A DNA stretch of 64,000 nt from contig NZ_BJXV01000008.1 of NCBI RefSeq assembly GCF_007991175.1, positions 1 to 64,000 on the forward strand, in the 5' to 3' direction. Below are positions 38,606 through 50,038 of this stretch, piece after piece. This DNA is from Halovibrio variabilis. Its GTDB lineage: Bacteria > Pseudomonadota > Gammaproteobacteria > Pseudomonadales > Halomonadaceae. The translations under genes and the position numbers were made by a program. Numbering within the stretch: the stretch's first letter is position 1; each line of letters opens with the position of its first letter. The notes beneath the pieces are model-generated. The model was given only the letters and a program-made list of their open reading frames with translations, was not told the origin of the DNA and did no database searches.

Positions 38606-40579
38606 CTAGGGGCCTGCCGGACCACCCAGTGGGTCCGAAGGGCGCCGACGCGGCTCATCATCCTCTTCATCGCCTTTTTCATCGCCTTTAGCCTGCGGCG
38701 CTTCGTCGCCAACGGGCGTACCGCCGCCGGATGAGTCGCCATCGTTCCAGCCTTCCGGCGGACGTGGCTCGCGTCCGGCCATGATGTCCTTCAACTGGCT
38801 GGCATCAATGGTTTCGTACTTCATCAACGCCTCAGCCATCGCATCAAGCTTATCGCGATTGTCGGTCAGAATCTGACGCGCTTGCTCGTAACAACCGTCG
38901 ATGATCTTGCGCACTTCTTTATCCAGACGCGTCGTCGTTTCGCCCGACTTCATCTTGCCGCCACTTTGACCCGGGCCGCCAAGGAACTGATGCGACTCGT
39001 CCTCGTCGTACATGATCGGGCCCATTTCGTCTGACAGGCCCCATTTAGCGACCATGTTATGAGCAAGCTCAGTGGCGCGCTTAATGTCGTTGGAGGCACC
39101 GGTGGTCACACCGTTAGGGCCTAACGTCATCTCTTCAGCAATACGGCCGCCAAACAGCGAGCAGATTTGGCCGATGATTTGCTGACGCGAGAGGCTGTAG
39201 CGATCCTCTTCCGGCAGGAACATGGTCACACCCAGCGCCCGACCGCGCGGAATGATAGTGACTTTGTAAACCGGGTCATGGGAAGGCACCACGAGACCAA
39301 TAATAGCGTGGCCCGATTCATGGTAAGCCGTGTTGAGCTTCTCTTTATCGGTCATCACCATGGATTTACGCTCAGCGCCCATCATGATTTTGTCCTTGGC
39401 AAGATCAAGCTCTTCCATGCTGACCAAGCGCTTGTTACGGCGCGCAGCAAAGAGGGCGGCTTCGTTGACCAAGTTGGCCAAATCGGCGCCGGAGAACCCT
39501 GGCGTACCACGCGCAATCAACTGCGGCTTCACGTCATCCGCCAGCGGCACTTTGCGCAGGTGAACGCCCATAATGTGCTCACGACCACGGATATCGGGCA
39601 ATCCAACGGTTACCTGACGGTCAAAGCGGCCCGGACGCATCAGCGCCGGATCAAGTACGTCAGGACGGTTGGTTGCGGCAATCACGATAACGCCTTCGTT
39701 CTCTTCAAAACCGTCCATCTCGACCAGCAGCTGGTTCAGCGTCTGCTCGCGCTCATCGTTGCCGCCGCCCATGCCAGCACCGCGCGAACGACCAACCGCG
39801 TCGATCTCGTCAATGAAGATAATGCAGGGGGCCTGCTTCTTGGCCTGTTCAAACATGTCGCGCACACGAGACGCACCGACACCCACAAACATTTCCACAA
39901 AGTCAGAACCGGAAATCGAGAAGAACGGCACCTTCGCTTCGCCTGCAATCGACTTGGCTAACAGCGTTTTACCCGTACCCGGCGGGCCCACCATCAATAC
40001 ACCGCGCGGGATGGTGCCACCCAAGCGCTGGAATTTAGTCGGGTCGCGCAGGAAGTCGACCAGCTCTTCTACTTCTTCCTTCGCCTCATCACACCCGGCC
40101 ACGTCGGCAAAGGTCGTTTTGATTTGATCTTGAGAGAGCAGCTTGGCTTTCGACTTGCCGAAGCTCATTGGGCCGCCTTTACCGCCGCCGGAACCGCCCT
40201 GCATCTGACGCATGAAGAACATAAAGATGCCCAGGATCAGCAAAATCGGGAAGCTGGCGATCAACAGCCGCGTCCAGATACTTTGCTGCTCCGGCTCTTT
40301 ACCCACCACCGTCACGTCGTTGCTCAACAGGTCATCCATCAGCTTCGGATCTTCCGCCGAGGGGCGAATGGTCTGAAACTGAGAACCGTCCGTGCGTTCA
40401 CCAGTGATGGTGTAACCATCAATCGTGACGCTACGTACCTGCTGATTTTGCACCTGCTCCACAAACTGGGAATAGTTAGTGGTTTGCGGTGCGCTTTCAG
40501 TACTGAAGTTGTTGAACACTGTCAGTAGGACGGCCGCGATGACCAACCACAGAATCAGGTTCTTCGCCATATCGTTCAA
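38606..40579 (-). CDS. ftsH: ATP-dependent zinc metalloprotease FtsH
   Basis: Membrane-anchored AAA+ protease that degrades misfolded membrane proteins and regulators such as LpxC and sigma-32. The 657-aa product has two N-terminal membrane helices (about 8-24 and 105-123) flanking a periplasmic domain, Walker A GPPGTGKT (198-205), the SRH region and the zinc site HESGH (420-424). The tail is rich in acidic and Gly/Pro residues. I take the TTG at 40579 (about 6 nt after GGGTAG), giving MNDMAKN; ATG 40570 is the alternative. Confidence 0.96.
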   Translation of the reverse strand: MNDMAKNLILWLVIAAVLLTVFNNFSTESAPQTTNYSQFVEQVQNQQVRSVTIDGYTITGERTDGSQFQTIRPSAEDPKLMDDLLSNDVTVVGKEPEQQSIWTRLLIASFPILLILGIFMFFMRQMQGGSGGGKGGPMSFGKSKAKLLSQDQIKTTFADVAGCDEAKEEVEELVDFLRDPTKFQRLGGTIPRGVLMVGPPGTGKTLLAKSIAGEAKVPFFSISGSDFVEMFVGVGASRVRDMFEQAKKQAPCIIFIDEIDAVGRSRGAGMGGGNDEREQTLNQLLVEMDGFEENEGVIVIAATNRPDVLDPALMRPGRFDRQVTVGLPDIRGREHIMGVHLRKVPLADDVKPQLIARGTPGFSGADLANLVNEAALFAARRNKRLVSMEELDLAKDKIMMGAERKSMVMTDKEKLNTAYHESGHAIIGLVVPSHDPVYKVTIIPRGRALGVTMFLPEEDRYSLSRQQIIGQICSLFGGRIAEEMTLGPNGVTTGASNDIKRATELAHNMVAKWGLSDEMGPIMYDEDESHQFLGGPGQSGGKMKSGETTTRLDKEVRKIIDGCYEQARQILTDNRDKLDAMAEALMKYETIDASQLKDIMAGREPRPPEGWNDGDSSGGGTPVGDEAPQAKGDEKGDEEDDEPRRRPSDPLGGPAGP

Positions 40580-40648
40580 GGGGCTACCCTCATTACAAGA
40601 ATCCGTCAGTTAAATCCTGATGCTTCATAAAGCCTGCTACTAATACAC

Positions 40649-40677
40649 TTAGCATTCAGACATTACACCAGCATCAA
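40649..40677 (-). promoter_or_regulatory. Candidate sigma-70 promoter of ftsH
   Basis: On the minus strand TTGATG (40677-40672), 17-bp spacer, TGCTAA (40654-40649), 70 bp before the ftsH start. The 257-bp gap between rlmE and ftsH holds no gene. Confidence 0.45.
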
Positions 40678-40719
40678 GCGTTCAACCATTGCCAAAGCGT
40701 CTTAATGCCTCGGGCCATC

Positions 40720-40755
40720 TGTGTCACGCGCACTTATTGCGTCTAATGTGACACA
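40720..40755. repeat. Inverted repeat between rlmE and ftsH
   Basis: TGTGTCAC (40720-40727) and GTGACACA (40748-40755) form a perfect 8-bp inverted repeat with a 20-bp spacer; a small inner CGCA/TGCG stem is possible. It lies upstream of the candidate ftsH promoter. There is no T tract, so an operator or mRNA hairpin is more likely than a terminator. Confidence 0.5.
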
Positions 40756-40836
40756 CGTTGCGCTTGCCTGTCTGGCAATCGCGCTGATAAATCTTGACTA
40801 TGAACCACACGAGCAGTGTCTCATGTTTAAGGACAG

Positions 40837-41484
40837 TTACCCGCGGAATCCTTCGGCCAGGAAGTAGACTTCACGCGAGCGAGCCCGCGATGCATCCGGC
40901 TTCCGAGTGACTACTTTACTAAAGCTGCCACGCAGCTCTTTCAAGTAGGCATCGAACCCTTCGCCTTGGAATACCTTAGCTAAAAATCGACCACCCGGCG
41001 ACAATGTATCGCGCGCTAATTCTAACGCTAACTCCACTAAGTACATCGCCTGTGGTTGATCAATCGCCGCCATACCACTCATATTGGGGGCCATATCCGA
41101 CATCACAAGGTCAACACGACGATTATCCAGGCGTTTTAGTATCGCCTCAAGCACCGCCTCCTCGGTGAAATCACCTTGGATAAAGTCCACCCCGGCCAGC
41201 GCATCCATCTCCAGAATATCGGAGGCAATGACCACGCCCTCAGGCCCTACCTTTTCTGCGGCAATTTGACTCCAGCCACCGGGGGCGGCGCCTAGATCAA
41301 TCACCGTCATACCGGGACGCAGCAGTTTATCCTTTTCATCCAACTCGATCAGCTTGTAGCTGGCACGGGAGCGGTAGCCATCTTGCCAGCTCTGCTTCAC
41401 GTACTGGTCGTCAAAATGCTCCTTCTTCCAATTACTGCTGGTCTTACTGACTGAATGTTTACGGTTTGGAGGCTTTTGCTGCAT
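40837..41484 (-). CDS. rlmE: 23S rRNA 2'-O-methyltransferase RlmE
   Basis: Methylates the 2'-OH of U2552 in the 23S rRNA A loop (FtsJ/RrmJ). The 215-aa protein has the SAM motif [13 protein letters not shown] and the K-D-K-E catalytic tetrad context ([31 protein letters not shown]). It precedes ftsH on the same strand, the classic rrmJ-ftsH order, and diverges from yhbY. Confidence 0.96.
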   Translation of the reverse strand: MQQKPPNRKHSVSKTSSNWKKEHFDDQYVKQSWQDGYRSRASYKLIELDEKDKLLRPGMTVIDLGAAPGGWSQIAAEKVGPEGVVIASDILEMDALAGVDFIQGDFTEEAVLEAILKRLDNRRVDLVMSDMAPNMSGMAAIDQPQAMYLVELALELARDTLSPGGRFLAKVFQGEGFDAYLKELRGSFSKVVTRKPDASRARSREVYFLAEGFRG

Positions 41485-41598
41485 GTGGGAATCTAACGCT
41501 GGAATAAGAGATGGGCGCTTTCACGCGAGTGCTTTCACTCGGTGACGTTTCACCGTAAGATGGAGCGTTAAGCGCTAACCGGGATACCGCAAGATACC

Positions 41599-41925
41599 AT
41601 GAGCTTGTCACAGGCACAAAAGAAAGCATTTCGTAGCATTGGCCACCATCTTAACCCAGTGGTCACCGTTTCTGAGAACGGCGTCTCCGAAAATTTGCTC
41701 GCAGAACTTAACCGCGCGCTCACTGATCACGAACTGATCAAAGTGAAGCTCGCCATTCCTGAGCGTGATGATCGCGCTGCCATCATCGCCGAACTGACTG
41801 CCAACAGCCGTGCCGACCTGGTGCAAACCATTGGCAAAATGGCGTTGCTGTATCGCAGAAACCCGCAGGTGAACCCGAAGCTTTCTAATGTTACCCGCTT
41901 TGAGAACCACCACGGCCGGCATTAA
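41599..41925 (+). CDS. yhbY: CRM-domain RNA-binding protein YhbY
   Basis: Ribosome-associated CRM-fold protein linked to 50S assembly. The 108-aa product contains the family motifs LRSIGHHLNPVV-like (FRSIGHHLNPVV), GVSENLLAELNRAL, HELIKVKL and the GxxG-type loop IGKMALLYR. It is divergent from rlmE, as in E. coli, and convergent with greA across a bidirectional terminator. Confidence 0.94.
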   Translation: MSLSQAQKKAFRSIGHHLNPVVTVSENGVSENLLAELNRALTDHELIKVKLAIPERDDRAAIIAELTANSRADLVQTIGKMALLYRRNPQVNPKLSNVTRFENHHGRH

Positions 41926-41974
41926 CCGCTCGATGTAAGGCTAAGGCACGTTCTCAACCGTTCGCTGCCGTACT

Positions 41975-42024
41975 AAAACGCCCCTTCAACCGACCTAATG
42001 CAGGTCAATTGAAGGGGCGTTTTT
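41975..42024. terminator. Bidirectional terminator between yhbY and greA
   Basis: Stem AAAACGCCCCTTCAA (41975-41989) with TTGAAGGGGCGTTTT (42009-42023) plus an inner GACCT/AGGTC stem. It is flanked by A and T runs, so it can serve both convergent genes. Confidence 0.92.
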
Positions 42025-42026
42025 GC

Positions 42027-42503
42027 TTACACGTACTCGACGCTACCTATTTCGTACTCGACGTCACCGCCGGGGGTTTTGACCACCACGACATCGCCTT
42101 CTTCCTTGCCGATCATGGCACGGGCGATTGGTGAGGTAACCGAGATACGCCCGGACTTAATCTCCGCCTCATCTTCACCGACGATGCGATAGGTGACTTC
42201 CTCATCGGTATCCAGATTCAGCAACGATACGGTGACCCCGAAAATCACTTTACCGGTATTAGGTAGCTTAGTGACATCAATCACCTGGGCGACGGAGAGC
42301 TTGCCTTCGATCTCCTGAATACGCCCTTCGATAAACCCCTGCTGCTCGCGGGCGGCGTGATACTCGGCATTCTCTTTCAAATCGCCGTGCTCACGCGCCT
42401 CAGCGATGGCCGCGATCACCTGCGGACGCGCTTCGCTTTTAAGGTGGTCGAGCTCTTCACGAAGGCTTCTTTCTCCCGCGACTGTCATCGGGACCTTGTT
42501 CAT
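42027..42503 (-). CDS. greA: Transcript cleavage factor GreA
   Basis: Rescues backtracked RNA polymerase by stimulating transcript cleavage. The 158-aa protein has the N-terminal coiled coil with the acidic tip ([17 protein letters not shown]) and the C-terminal FKBP-like domain ([14 protein letters not shown]). The ATG overlaps the carB stop (ATGA), so it is the last gene of carA-carB-greA. Confidence 0.97.
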   Translation of the reverse strand: MNKVPMTVAGERSLREELDHLKSEARPQVIAAIAEAREHGDLKENAEYHAAREQQGFIEGRIQEIEGKLSVAQVIDVTKLPNTGKVIFGVTVSLLNLDTDEEVTYRIVGEDEAEIKSGRISVTSPIARAMIGKEEGDVVVVKTPGGDVEYEIGSVEYV

Positions 42504-45500
42504 TGACTTGCTCCTGCATGCAGATCCTGAAGGCGCCGCACCGTAATCTCCCTACCGTACTCAAGCGCCATGCAAACAGCATTAGCGCCCGCCAAGGTGG
42601 TCGCATAGGGCACCTTGCGCGAAAGAGCAGTACGGCGAATGACCGACGAGTCGTTAATAGCCTGGCGACCCTCGGTAGTGTTCACAATGTAGGCGATTTC
42701 GTCGTTCTTAAGCAGATCGACGATATGGGGACGACCTTCGTAGACTTTATTGACGTGCTCCACGGCAAGCCCGGCGGCCTCCAAAGCAGCCGCCGTTCCC
42801 CGTGTGGCACATAGCGTAAAGCCTAATGTTAGCAGAGAACGGCCCACTTCGATAATCCCTGCCTTGTCCGGTTCACGCACAGACAGGAAGGCTTTACGCT
42901 CGCCGGCCAGCGCAGGAATCGCCTCGCCCGCGCCTAGCTGCGCCTTGAAGAAGGCTTCGGCAAAGGTATCGCCCGACCCCATCACTTCACCGGTGGACTT
43001 CATTTCCGGCGACAGGATCGGGTCGACACCGGGGAATTTATTGAACGGGAAGACCGCCTCTTTGACACTGTAGAAGTGCGGCACTATCTCCTTCTCAAAA
43101 CCCTGTTCAGCCAGGGTTTTACCGGCCATGCAGCGAGCAGCGATTTGCGCCAGCGAGATACCAATGCACTTGGACACAAAGGGCACGGTACGCGAAGCGC
43201 GGGGATTGACCTCAATCACGTAGATCTCGCCGTCCTGCCAGGCGAGCTGCACGTTCATCAAGCCTTTGACGCCCAGCTCAACCGCCATCTGCTTGACCTG
43301 CTTACGCATCTCGTCCTGCACATCGGCCGGTAGCGAGTAAGGCGGCAACGCGCAGGCAGAATCACCGGAGTGAACGCCCGCTTGCTCGACGTGCTGCATA
43401 ATGCCGCCGATCACTACCTGCTGACCGTCTGAGACCGCATCGATATCGATCTCAATCGCCGCACTCAGGAAATGGTCAAGCAGCACCGGCGAGTCGTTGG
43501 AGACCTTCACCGCGTGGGTCATGTAATTCTCAAGCTCAGCGGCGTCGTAAACGATCTCCATGGCCCGGCCACCCAGCACGTAACTGGGGCGTACCACCAG
43601 CGGGTAGCCAATCGCTTCGGCCTTATCGAAGGCCTCGGCAAAGCTGCGCGCCGTGGCATTGGGCGGCTGCTTCAGGCCCAGCTTTTCGATCATCACCTGG
43701 AAGCGTTCGCGGTCTTCGGCGCGGTCGATAGCGTCCGGCGTGGTGCCAATAATCGGCACACCGGCCGCCTCTAGCTCGCGGGCCAGCTTTAGCGGGGTTT
43801 GGCCGCCGAACTGAACGATCACGCCCACAGGCTTCTCTTTATCGGCGATTTCGAGCACGTCTTCCAGCGTCACCGGTTCAAAGTAAAGGCGATCAGAGGT
43901 GTCGTAGTCGGTGGAGACGGTTTCCGGGTTGCAGTTGACCATGATGGTTTCATAGCCGTCGTCGTGCATGGCAAACGCCGCGTGAACGCAGCAGTAGTCA
44001 AATTCGATGCCCTGGCCGATACGGTTGGGCCCACCGCCCAACACCATAATTTTCTGACGGTCAGAGACATCCGCCTCGCACTCCTCTTCATAGGTGGAGT
44101 ACATATAGGCGGTGTCTGAGGCAAACTCCGCCGCACAGGTATCGACGCGCTTATAGACCGGGCGAATACCCGCCGCTTGACGGTTTTTGCGGAACGCTTT
44201 TTCAGTCACGCCCAGCAGCTTGGCCAAGCGCGCATCGCCGAAGCCCTTACGCTTGAGCTGATAGATCTCACGGGCCGAGAAGTCAGCCAAGGAGCGCTTG
44301 GCGACGGCGTTTTCAGTCAGCACCAGGTCTTCCAGCTGGACCAGGAACCAAGGGTCGATATTGGTCAGCGCAAACACGTCATCGACGCTCATGCCTGAAC
44401 GCATGGCATCCGCCACGTAGAAAATCCGCTCGGCACCGGCGGCCTGCAGCTCGCCCTGGATGATCGCCATGTTGTCAGGCGTAAAGTCGGTAATGATTGG
44501 ATCAAGTCCGTCGTTGCCGGTTTCCAGGCCGCGCAACGCTTTCTGCAGCGACTCCTGGAAGGTGCGGCCAATGGCCATCACCTCGCCCACCGACTTCATC
44601 TGTGTGGTCAGACGGTCGTTGGCCTGAGGGAATTTCTCGAAAGTGAACCGCGGAATCTTGGTAACCACGTAGTCAATAGACGGCTCAAACGACGCTGGGG
44701 TGCGGCCACCGGTAATATCGTTCTGTAGCTCATCCAGGGTGTAGCCAACCGCCAGCTTGGCGGCGATCTTGGCAATCGGGAAACCGGTCGCCTTGGAGGC
44801 CAGCGCCGAGGAGCGCGACACCCGCGGGTTCATTTCGATCACCACCAAGCGCCCGGTCTTGGGGTCCATACCGAACTGGACGTTGGAGCCACCGGTTTCT
44901 ACGCCAATCTCGCGCAGTACCGCGAGGCTGGCGTCACGCATGATCTGATACTCTTTGTCGGTCAGCGTTTGCGCCGGGGCCACGGTAATGGAGTCGCCGG
45001 TGTGCACACCCATGGGGTCGAAGTTCTCAATCGCGCAGACGATAATGCAGTTATCGTTCTTATCGCGTACAACCTCCATCTCGTATTCTTTCCACCCCAG
45101 CAGCGACTCATCAATGAGCAGCTCGTGGTTGTTGGAAAGCTCGAAACCGCGCGTACAGATCTCTTCAAACTCTTCCTTGTTATACGCCACGCCGCCGCCG
45201 GAGCCGCCCATGGTGTAGGAAGGGCGAATAATGGTCGGGAAACCCAGTTCGGCCTGAATCTCCCAGGCCTCGTCCATGGCGTGGGCAACTTTGGCTTTCG
45301 GGCACTCTAAACCAATGCGTTTCATGGCCTGATCAAACAGATCGCGGTCTTCGGCCATGTTAATCGCATCGGCGTTGGCACCGATCATCTCCACGCCGAA
45401 CTTCTCCAGCACGCCGTGCTTTTCAAGCTCAAGGGCGCAGTTCAGCGCGGTCTGACCACCCATGGTGGGCAGAATCGCATCCGGGCGCTCGGCCTCGATG

Positions 45501-45730
45501 ATTTTTTCCACCGTCTGCCAGGTAATCGGCTCAATGTAGGTGGCATCGGCCATGGCCGGGTCGGTCATGATGGTGGCGGGGTTGGAGTTAACCAAAACAA
45601 CCCGGTAACCCTCCTCGCGCAGCGCTTTACACGCCTGGGCGCCGGAGTAGTCGAATTCGCAGGCCTGGCCGATCACAATCGGGCCAGCGCCAATGATTAA
45701 AATAGTCTTGATGTCGGTACGCTTAGGCAT
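42500..45730 (-). CDS. carB: Carbamoyl-phosphate synthase large subunit
   Basis: Makes carbamoyl phosphate from bicarbonate, ATP and ammonia supplied by CarA, feeding arginine and pyrimidine synthesis. The 1076-aa protein has two homologous ATP-grasp halves (about 1-400 and 550-935), the oligomerisation domain between them and a C-terminal MGS-like allosteric domain (about 935-1076). Motifs include [17 protein letters not shown] at the N terminus and [16 protein letters not shown] at mid-length. It lies 102 bp after carA, with a short tandem repeat in the gap. Confidence 0.98.
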   Translation of the reverse strand: MPKRTDIKTILIIGAGPIVIGQACEFDYSGAQACKALREEGYRVVLVNSNPATIMTDPAMADATYIEPITWQTVEKIIEAERPDAILPTMGGQTALNCALELEKHGVLEKFGVEMIGANADAINMAEDRDLFDQAMKRIGLECPKAKVAHAMDEAWEIQAELGFPTIIRPSYTMGGSGGGVAYNKEEFEEICTRGFELSNNHELLIDESLLGWKEYEMEVVRDKNDNCIIVCAIENFDPMGVHTGDSITVAPAQTLTDKEYQIMRDASLAVLREIGVETGGSNVQFGMDPKTGRLVVIEMNPRVSRSSALASKATGFPIAKIAAKLAVGYTLDELQNDITGGRTPASFEPSIDYVVTKIPRFTFEKFPQANDRLTTQMKSVGEVMAIGRTFQESLQKALRGLETGNDGLDPIITDFTPDNMAIIQGELQAAGAERIFYVADAMRSGMSVDDVFALTNIDPWFLVQLEDLVLTENAVAKRSLADFSAREIYQLKRKGFGDARLAKLLGVTEKAFRKNRQAAGIRPVYKRVDTCAAEFASDTAYMYSTYEEECEADVSDRQKIMVLGGGPNRIGQGIEFDYCCVHAAFAMHDDGYETIMVNCNPETVSTDYDTSDRLYFEPVTLEDVLEIADKEKPVGVIVQFGGQTPLKLARELEAAGVPIIGTTPDAIDRAEDRERFQVMIEKLGLKQPPNATARSFAEAFDKAEAIGYPLVVRPSYVLGGRAMEIVYDAAELENYMTHAVKVSNDSPVLLDHFLSAAIEIDIDAVSDGQQVVIGGIMQHVEQAGVHSGDSACALPPYSLPADVQDEMRKQVKQMAVELGVKGLMNVQLAWQDGEIYVIEVNPRASRTVPFVSKCIGISLAQIAARCMAGKTLAEQGFEKEIVPHFYSVKEAVFPFNKFPGVDPILSPEMKSTGEVMGSGDTFAEAFFKAQLGAGEAIPALAGERKAFLSVREPDKAGIIEVGRSLLTLGFTLCATRGTAAALEAAGLAVEHVNKVYEGRPHIVDLLKNDEIAYIVNTTEGRQAINDSSVIRRTALSRKVPYATTLAGANAVCMALEYGREITVRRLQDLHAGASQ

Positions 45731-45789
45731 AACGGTTCCCGCAAAAAATGGTGACGATGAGCAACAAAAGGCGGCGATACCACAGGGCT

Positions 45790-45828
45790 GGGCTTAAGTG
45801 CCGGGCTTAAGCACCGGGCTTAAGTGTC
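45790..45828. repeat. 13-bp tandem repeat in the carA-carB gap
   Basis: Three head-to-tail copies of GGGCTTAAG followed by TGCC, CACC or TGTC (45790-45802, 45803-45815, 45816-45828), starting just after the carA stop. Each copy contains the palindrome CTTAAG. No known element is recognised. Confidence 0.85.
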
Positions 45829-45832
45829 GTAC

Positions 45833-47005
45833 TTAGCGGCGCGCCTGCATCATCGCGATAAAGCGATCAAACAGCGGCGCCACATCACGCGGCCCTGGGC
45901 TTGCTTCCGGGTGGCCTTGAAAGCTGAATGCCGGTCGGTCGGTGAGCTCAATGCCTTGCAAGGTGCCGTCGAACAGCGAACGGTGCGTGGCGCGCACGTT
46001 GGCAGGCAGCGTCGCTTCATCGGCGGCAAAGCCGTGGTTTTGGCTGGTGATCATTACCGTGCCGCTATCAACATCCTGCACTGGATGATTAGCGCCATGG
46101 TGGCCGTGGCTCATTTTGACCGTCTTCGCCCCTGCCGCCAGCGCCAGCAGCTGGTGGCCCAGGCAGATACCAAAGACAGGGGTATCGGTTTCCAGCACGT
46201 CCTGGATCGCTTTGATGGCGTAATCGCAAGGCGCCGGGTCGCCCGGGCCGTTGGCTAAAAAAACGCCATCCGGGTTCATCGCCAACACGTCAGCAGCGCT
46301 CGTTTGCGCGGGCACCACGGTCAAGCGACAGCCGCGAGCGGCCAGCAGGCGCAGGATGTTGAATTTAACCCCGTAGTCGTACGCCACCACATGATAAGGG
46401 CGCTCAGCCTTTCCATCAGGGCCAGCGGCATCCGCATAGCCTTCACCCAGCGTCCACTCACCTTGCGACCACTCGTAGGCTTCTTTGCACGATACTTCCT
46501 TGGCCAAATCCATGCCCTTCAGGCCGGGGAATGCCTTGGCGGCTTCCAGCGCGCGCGTCACCGCATCGTCGCCCTCAGCGTCAGCACCGGCCAGAATCGC
46601 GCCCTTCTGGGCACCTTTGTCGCGTAAAATACGCGTCAGGCGGCGGGTGTCGATATCGGCAATGCCCAGTACGTTTTGGCTTTTCAGGTAGTCCGACAAC
46701 GACTGTTCAGAACGGAAGCTGCTGGCCATGAGTGGCAAATCACGAATCACCAAGCCCGCCGCGGCAATTGAGGCGGATTCAACGTCTTCGCTGTTAACGC
46801 CGGTATTGCCAATATGGGGGTAGGTGAGGGTAACGATTTGGCGGGTATAGGAGGGGTCAGTGAGGATTTCTTGATAGCCGGTCATGGCCGTATTGAACAC
46901 CACTTCGCCGCTTGTAAGTCCGTCCGCGCCAATCGCGGTGCCGTGGAACACGCTGCCATCTTCCAGGGCCAATATCGCGGGTTTGCTCAATGCGGGGTTA
47001 TTCAA
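45833..47005 (-). CDS. carA: Carbamoyl-phosphate synthase small subunit
   Basis: Glutaminase subunit that hydrolyses glutamine and channels ammonia to CarB. The 390-aa protein has the CPSase small-chain N-terminal domain ([13 protein letters not shown]) and a class I glutamine amidotransferase domain with the nucleophile cysteine in VFGICLGHQ and His/Glu in [11 protein letters not shown] chose TTG 47005 since AGGA-containing GGAGG (47018-47014) lies 8 nt upstream and the family N terminus begins there. A GTG/ATG start near 47089 would add 28 residues. Confidence 0.93.
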   Translation of the reverse strand: MNNPALSKPAILALEDGSVFHGTAIGADGLTSGEVVFNTAMTGYQEILTDPSYTRQIVTLTYPHIGNTGVNSEDVESASIAAAGLVIRDLPLMASSFRSEQSLSDYLKSQNVLGIADIDTRRLTRILRDKGAQKGAILAGADAEGDDAVTRALEAAKAFPGLKGMDLAKEVSCKEAYEWSQGEWTLGEGYADAAGPDGKAERPYHVVAYDYGVKFNILRLLAARGCRLTVVPAQTSAADVLAMNPDGVFLANGPGDPAPCDYAIKAIQDVLETDTPVFGICLGHQLLALAAGAKTVKMSHGHHGANHPVQDVDSGTVMITSQNHGFAADEATLPANVRATHRSLFDGTLQGIELTDRPAFSFQGHPEASPGPRDVAPLFDRFIAMMQARR

Positions 47006-47014
47006 AACAAGATC

Positions 47015-47050
47015 CTCCCATGCTGGTGGGAGCCTGTGGGGCGCAGGCTC
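47015..47050 (-). promoter_or_regulatory. Alternative hairpins over the carA ribosome binding site
   Basis: In the carA leader RNA, hairpin A pairs GAGCCTG (47050-47044) with CAGGCTC (47036-47030). Hairpin B pairs CTCCCA (47032-47027) with TGGGAG (47020-47015), which contains most of the Shine-Dalgarno GGAGG. The two share bases 47032-47030 and cannot form fully together, so A would leave the ribosome site open and B would mask it. The sequence may derive from a REP-like element; a regulatory role is inference. Confidence 0.5.
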
Positions 47051-47122
47051 AGCAATTTCTTTATCGTTCACGGCGCGTAGAACCATCACTCATAAAGCAG
47101 TTGTGATAAAAACCAGGGCCGT

Positions 47123-47169
47123 AAAAAAGCGGGACGAAGCCGATAAAAAGAATCGGTTTCATCCCGCTT
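47123..47169 (-). terminator. Terminator or attenuator upstream of carA
   Basis: On the minus strand AAGCGGGA (47169-47162) pairs with TCCCGCTT (47134-47127); the stem extends through TGAA/TTCG and CCGAT/ATCGG to a T-rich loop, and six T follow. It lies 118 bp before the carA start and 196 bp after dapB. It either ends the dapB transcript or acts as an attenuator in a carAB leader. The 47170-47364 stretch shows no gene. Confidence 0.85.
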
Positions 47170-47364
47170 GTTGTTTGATGCCCGTCAGAGCCGTTTAGCG
47201 TATTAACTTAATAACAGCAAACTCAGGGGGCAGGCTTTGGGCTGACCAACGCAACAAGCGCGCCTTTTTAAATGCCACCCGGCCAAAATTTTTGAAATGT
47301 TACAGGAATTCTGGACCTAAGACTACCCCTTTATGATGGGGCTGTTCTAGCATTGGCAATGCGC

Positions 47365-48219
<855 letters not shown>

Positions 48220-48351
48220 TCAAAATCTGCCGCGATTATAGCAGACGCACCGGCGCCCGCCTTTTATCGCCTCAGGGCAATCGCAGATTATCGATAATAC
48301 CCATTTTATAGTCTGTTAGGCTCGACAAAGGCTAACCTAGCCAAGAGTTGC

Positions 48352-48633
48352 TCAGTTCTCCCATACAATCACCAGCTCCTCATCACCCGCCATGCGAATC
48401 AAGTGGCGCTCAATCACGCCTTCGAGCTCATCTAAATGCGCCTCTTCAAGGGCCTCGATGGCAACCACCAACATATTGGGCGCAGCGCTCATTAAACAAG
48501 CGCCCGTCGCAAAGTTAATTTTGGTTTGCTGGTTTGCTTGCTCAACTTCCAGCTTATGCGCCCAATGCTTGCTTAGACGGTTGATCAAACTCTCAGCCGC
48601 GGGGGTGGCAATTTCAGCGCGGGATAAAGGCAT
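48352..48633 (-). CDS. DUF2218 family protein
   Basis: Small cytoplasmic protein (93 aa) of the DUF2218 family, function unknown. The family core is visible: INRLSKHWAHK, FATGACLMSA and the C-terminal HLIRMAGDEELVIVW. It diverges from an iron-chelate-type ABC operon and shares its upstream region. DUF2218 genes are often found near siderophore transport or siderophore-reduction genes, which supports a link to iron (inference). Confidence 0.85.
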   Translation of the reverse strand: MPLSRAEIATPAAESLINRLSKHWAHKLEVEQANQQTKINFATGACLMSAAPNMLVVAIEALEEAHLDELEGVIERHLIRMAGDEELVIVWEN

Positions 48634-48809
48634 CAGGCTTCTCCATTATGTAAGTACCTACTAACCACAATAGCTTAATTAACGTACCCCTATTTAAGCA
48701 AATAACGGCTGAGCGCTCGGCCGCTGATCGTGACCAAAACGCCCGGGAGCACCTCTATCGGCGAACGGAACTGCAGCGTCATACGGCTATTCCGCCAAAC
48801 GGTAATCAG

Positions 48810-48838
48810 TTACAATAGCAATCGCATTAAGATGCTAT
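48810..48838 (+). promoter_or_regulatory. Candidate promoter with Fur-like box for the ABC operon
   Basis: TTACAA (48810-48815), 17-bp spacer, TGCTAT (48833-48838), 55 bp before the substrate-binding-protein start. The spacer region around TACAATAGCAATCGCATTA matches about half of the 19-bp Fur consensus. This is suggestive, not decisive; fur itself is at 58.8 kb. Confidence 0.35.
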
Positions 48839-48892
48839 CAAACGGTTGCGGTGCACTATCGGCGCCCTCCAGACGTTTAACCAATATCGACT

Positions 48893-50038
48893 ATGGGTCT
48901 CAAAATGCTCAACTCTCTGCGTGTAAAATGCCTGCTTGGCACTATCGTTATGTTTAGCAGCTGCGCCGCAGCCATGGCGGACGCTATCACCATCACCGAT
49001 ATCGCCGGCCGTGAAGTCACCCTGGATGCCCCCGCCGAGCGGGTTATTTTGGGTGAGGGCCGTCAAATCTACCTGTTGGGGCTGCTCGAGCCGCAAGACC
49101 CATTTGCCCATGTGGTCGGCTGGCGTGAAGACTTTTCGCAGGCAGATCCCGATAACTATGCCCGCTACGCCGAACGCTTCCCAGAAATGGAAACAATCCC
49201 CACCTTCGGCGGCTTTAAAGACGGCACTTTCGATGTTGAGCAGGCCGCCTCGCTTAACCCCGACGTTGTGCTGATGAACCTTGAAGCGAAAGCCGCCACC
49301 GAAGACGCTGCCTACGACGATAAACTGGCACAGCTTGGCATTCCCATCGTCTATGTGGATTTCCGTGAAGATCCGCTTGAGAACACCATTCCCTCTATGC
49401 GCATTATCGGCCAGATCATGGACGATGAAGAGAGAGCCGAAGCGTTTATCGAGTTCGCCGAGGCGCAGTTGGCACGGGTAACCGATGTCATTGCCGACCA
49501 AGACCCCGAGCGCCCGAGCGTGTTTATCGACCGCGCAGGCGGTTACACCGACGAGTGCTGCATGAGCTTTGGCCCTGCCAACTTTGGCGAATACGTAACC
49601 TTAGCGGGCGGCATCAATATCGCTGAAGGCATTATTCCCAACAGCTTCGGCAACCTGAACCCTGAACAGATTATTGCTGCCAACCCTGACCATGTGGTTG
49701 TTACCGGCGGCAACTGGGATGCCTATGTGCCCGGCGGCAACTGGGTCGGCGTGGGCCCTGGTGCAGATATGCAGCGCGCTCGCGCTAAGCTTGAAGCGCT
49801 CACCGAACGCACCGCAATGACCGGCATCGAAGCGGTGGAGACCGGCAACGTGCACGCTATCTGGCACCAGTTCTACAACAGCCCCTACTTTTTCGTCGCT
49901 ATCCAGCAGCTAGCTAAGTGGCTGCACCCCGAGCTCTTTGAAGACCTGGACCCGGAAGCCACCATGGAAGAACTGCACGAGCGTTTCTTGCCTGTGGATT
50001 ATGCGCCCGGCTACTGGATCTCCCTCCATGACGACTAA
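48893..50038 (+). CDS. Iron-chelate ABC transporter substrate-binding protein
   Basis: Periplasmic binding protein of the FecB/BtuF (TroA-like) class that delivers a metal chelate, most likely ferric siderophore, to the permease. The 381-aa precursor has a signal peptide ending about AMADA (residue 31) and the class motif ITITDIAGREVTLDAPAERV; no lipobox is seen, so it is soluble. The start is ATG 48893 or 48905; neither has a strong ribosome site. Its stop overlaps the permease start, giving a three-gene operon. The exact ligand is not predictable. Confidence 0.88.
   Translation: MGLKMLNSLRVKCLLGTIVMFSSCAAAMADAITITDIAGREVTLDAPAERVILGEGRQIYLLGLLEPQDPFAHVVGWREDFSQADPDNYARYAERFPEMETIPTFGGFKDGTFDVEQAASLNPDVVLMNLEAKAATEDAAYDDKLAQLGIPIVYVDFREDPLENTIPSMRIIGQIMDDEERAEAFIEFAEAQLARVTDVIADQDPERPSVFIDRAGGYTDECCMSFGPANFGEYVTLAGGINIAEGIIPNSFGNLNPEQIIAANPDHVVVTGGNWDAYVPGGNWVGVGPGADMQRARAKLEALTERTAMTGIEAVETGNVHAIWHQFYNSPYFFVAIQQLAKWLHPELFEDLDPEATMEELHERFLPVDYAPGYWISLHDD

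Noticed and set aside
39167-39961. 264-codon open frame on the plus strand
   Set aside because: Antisense shadow of ftsH.
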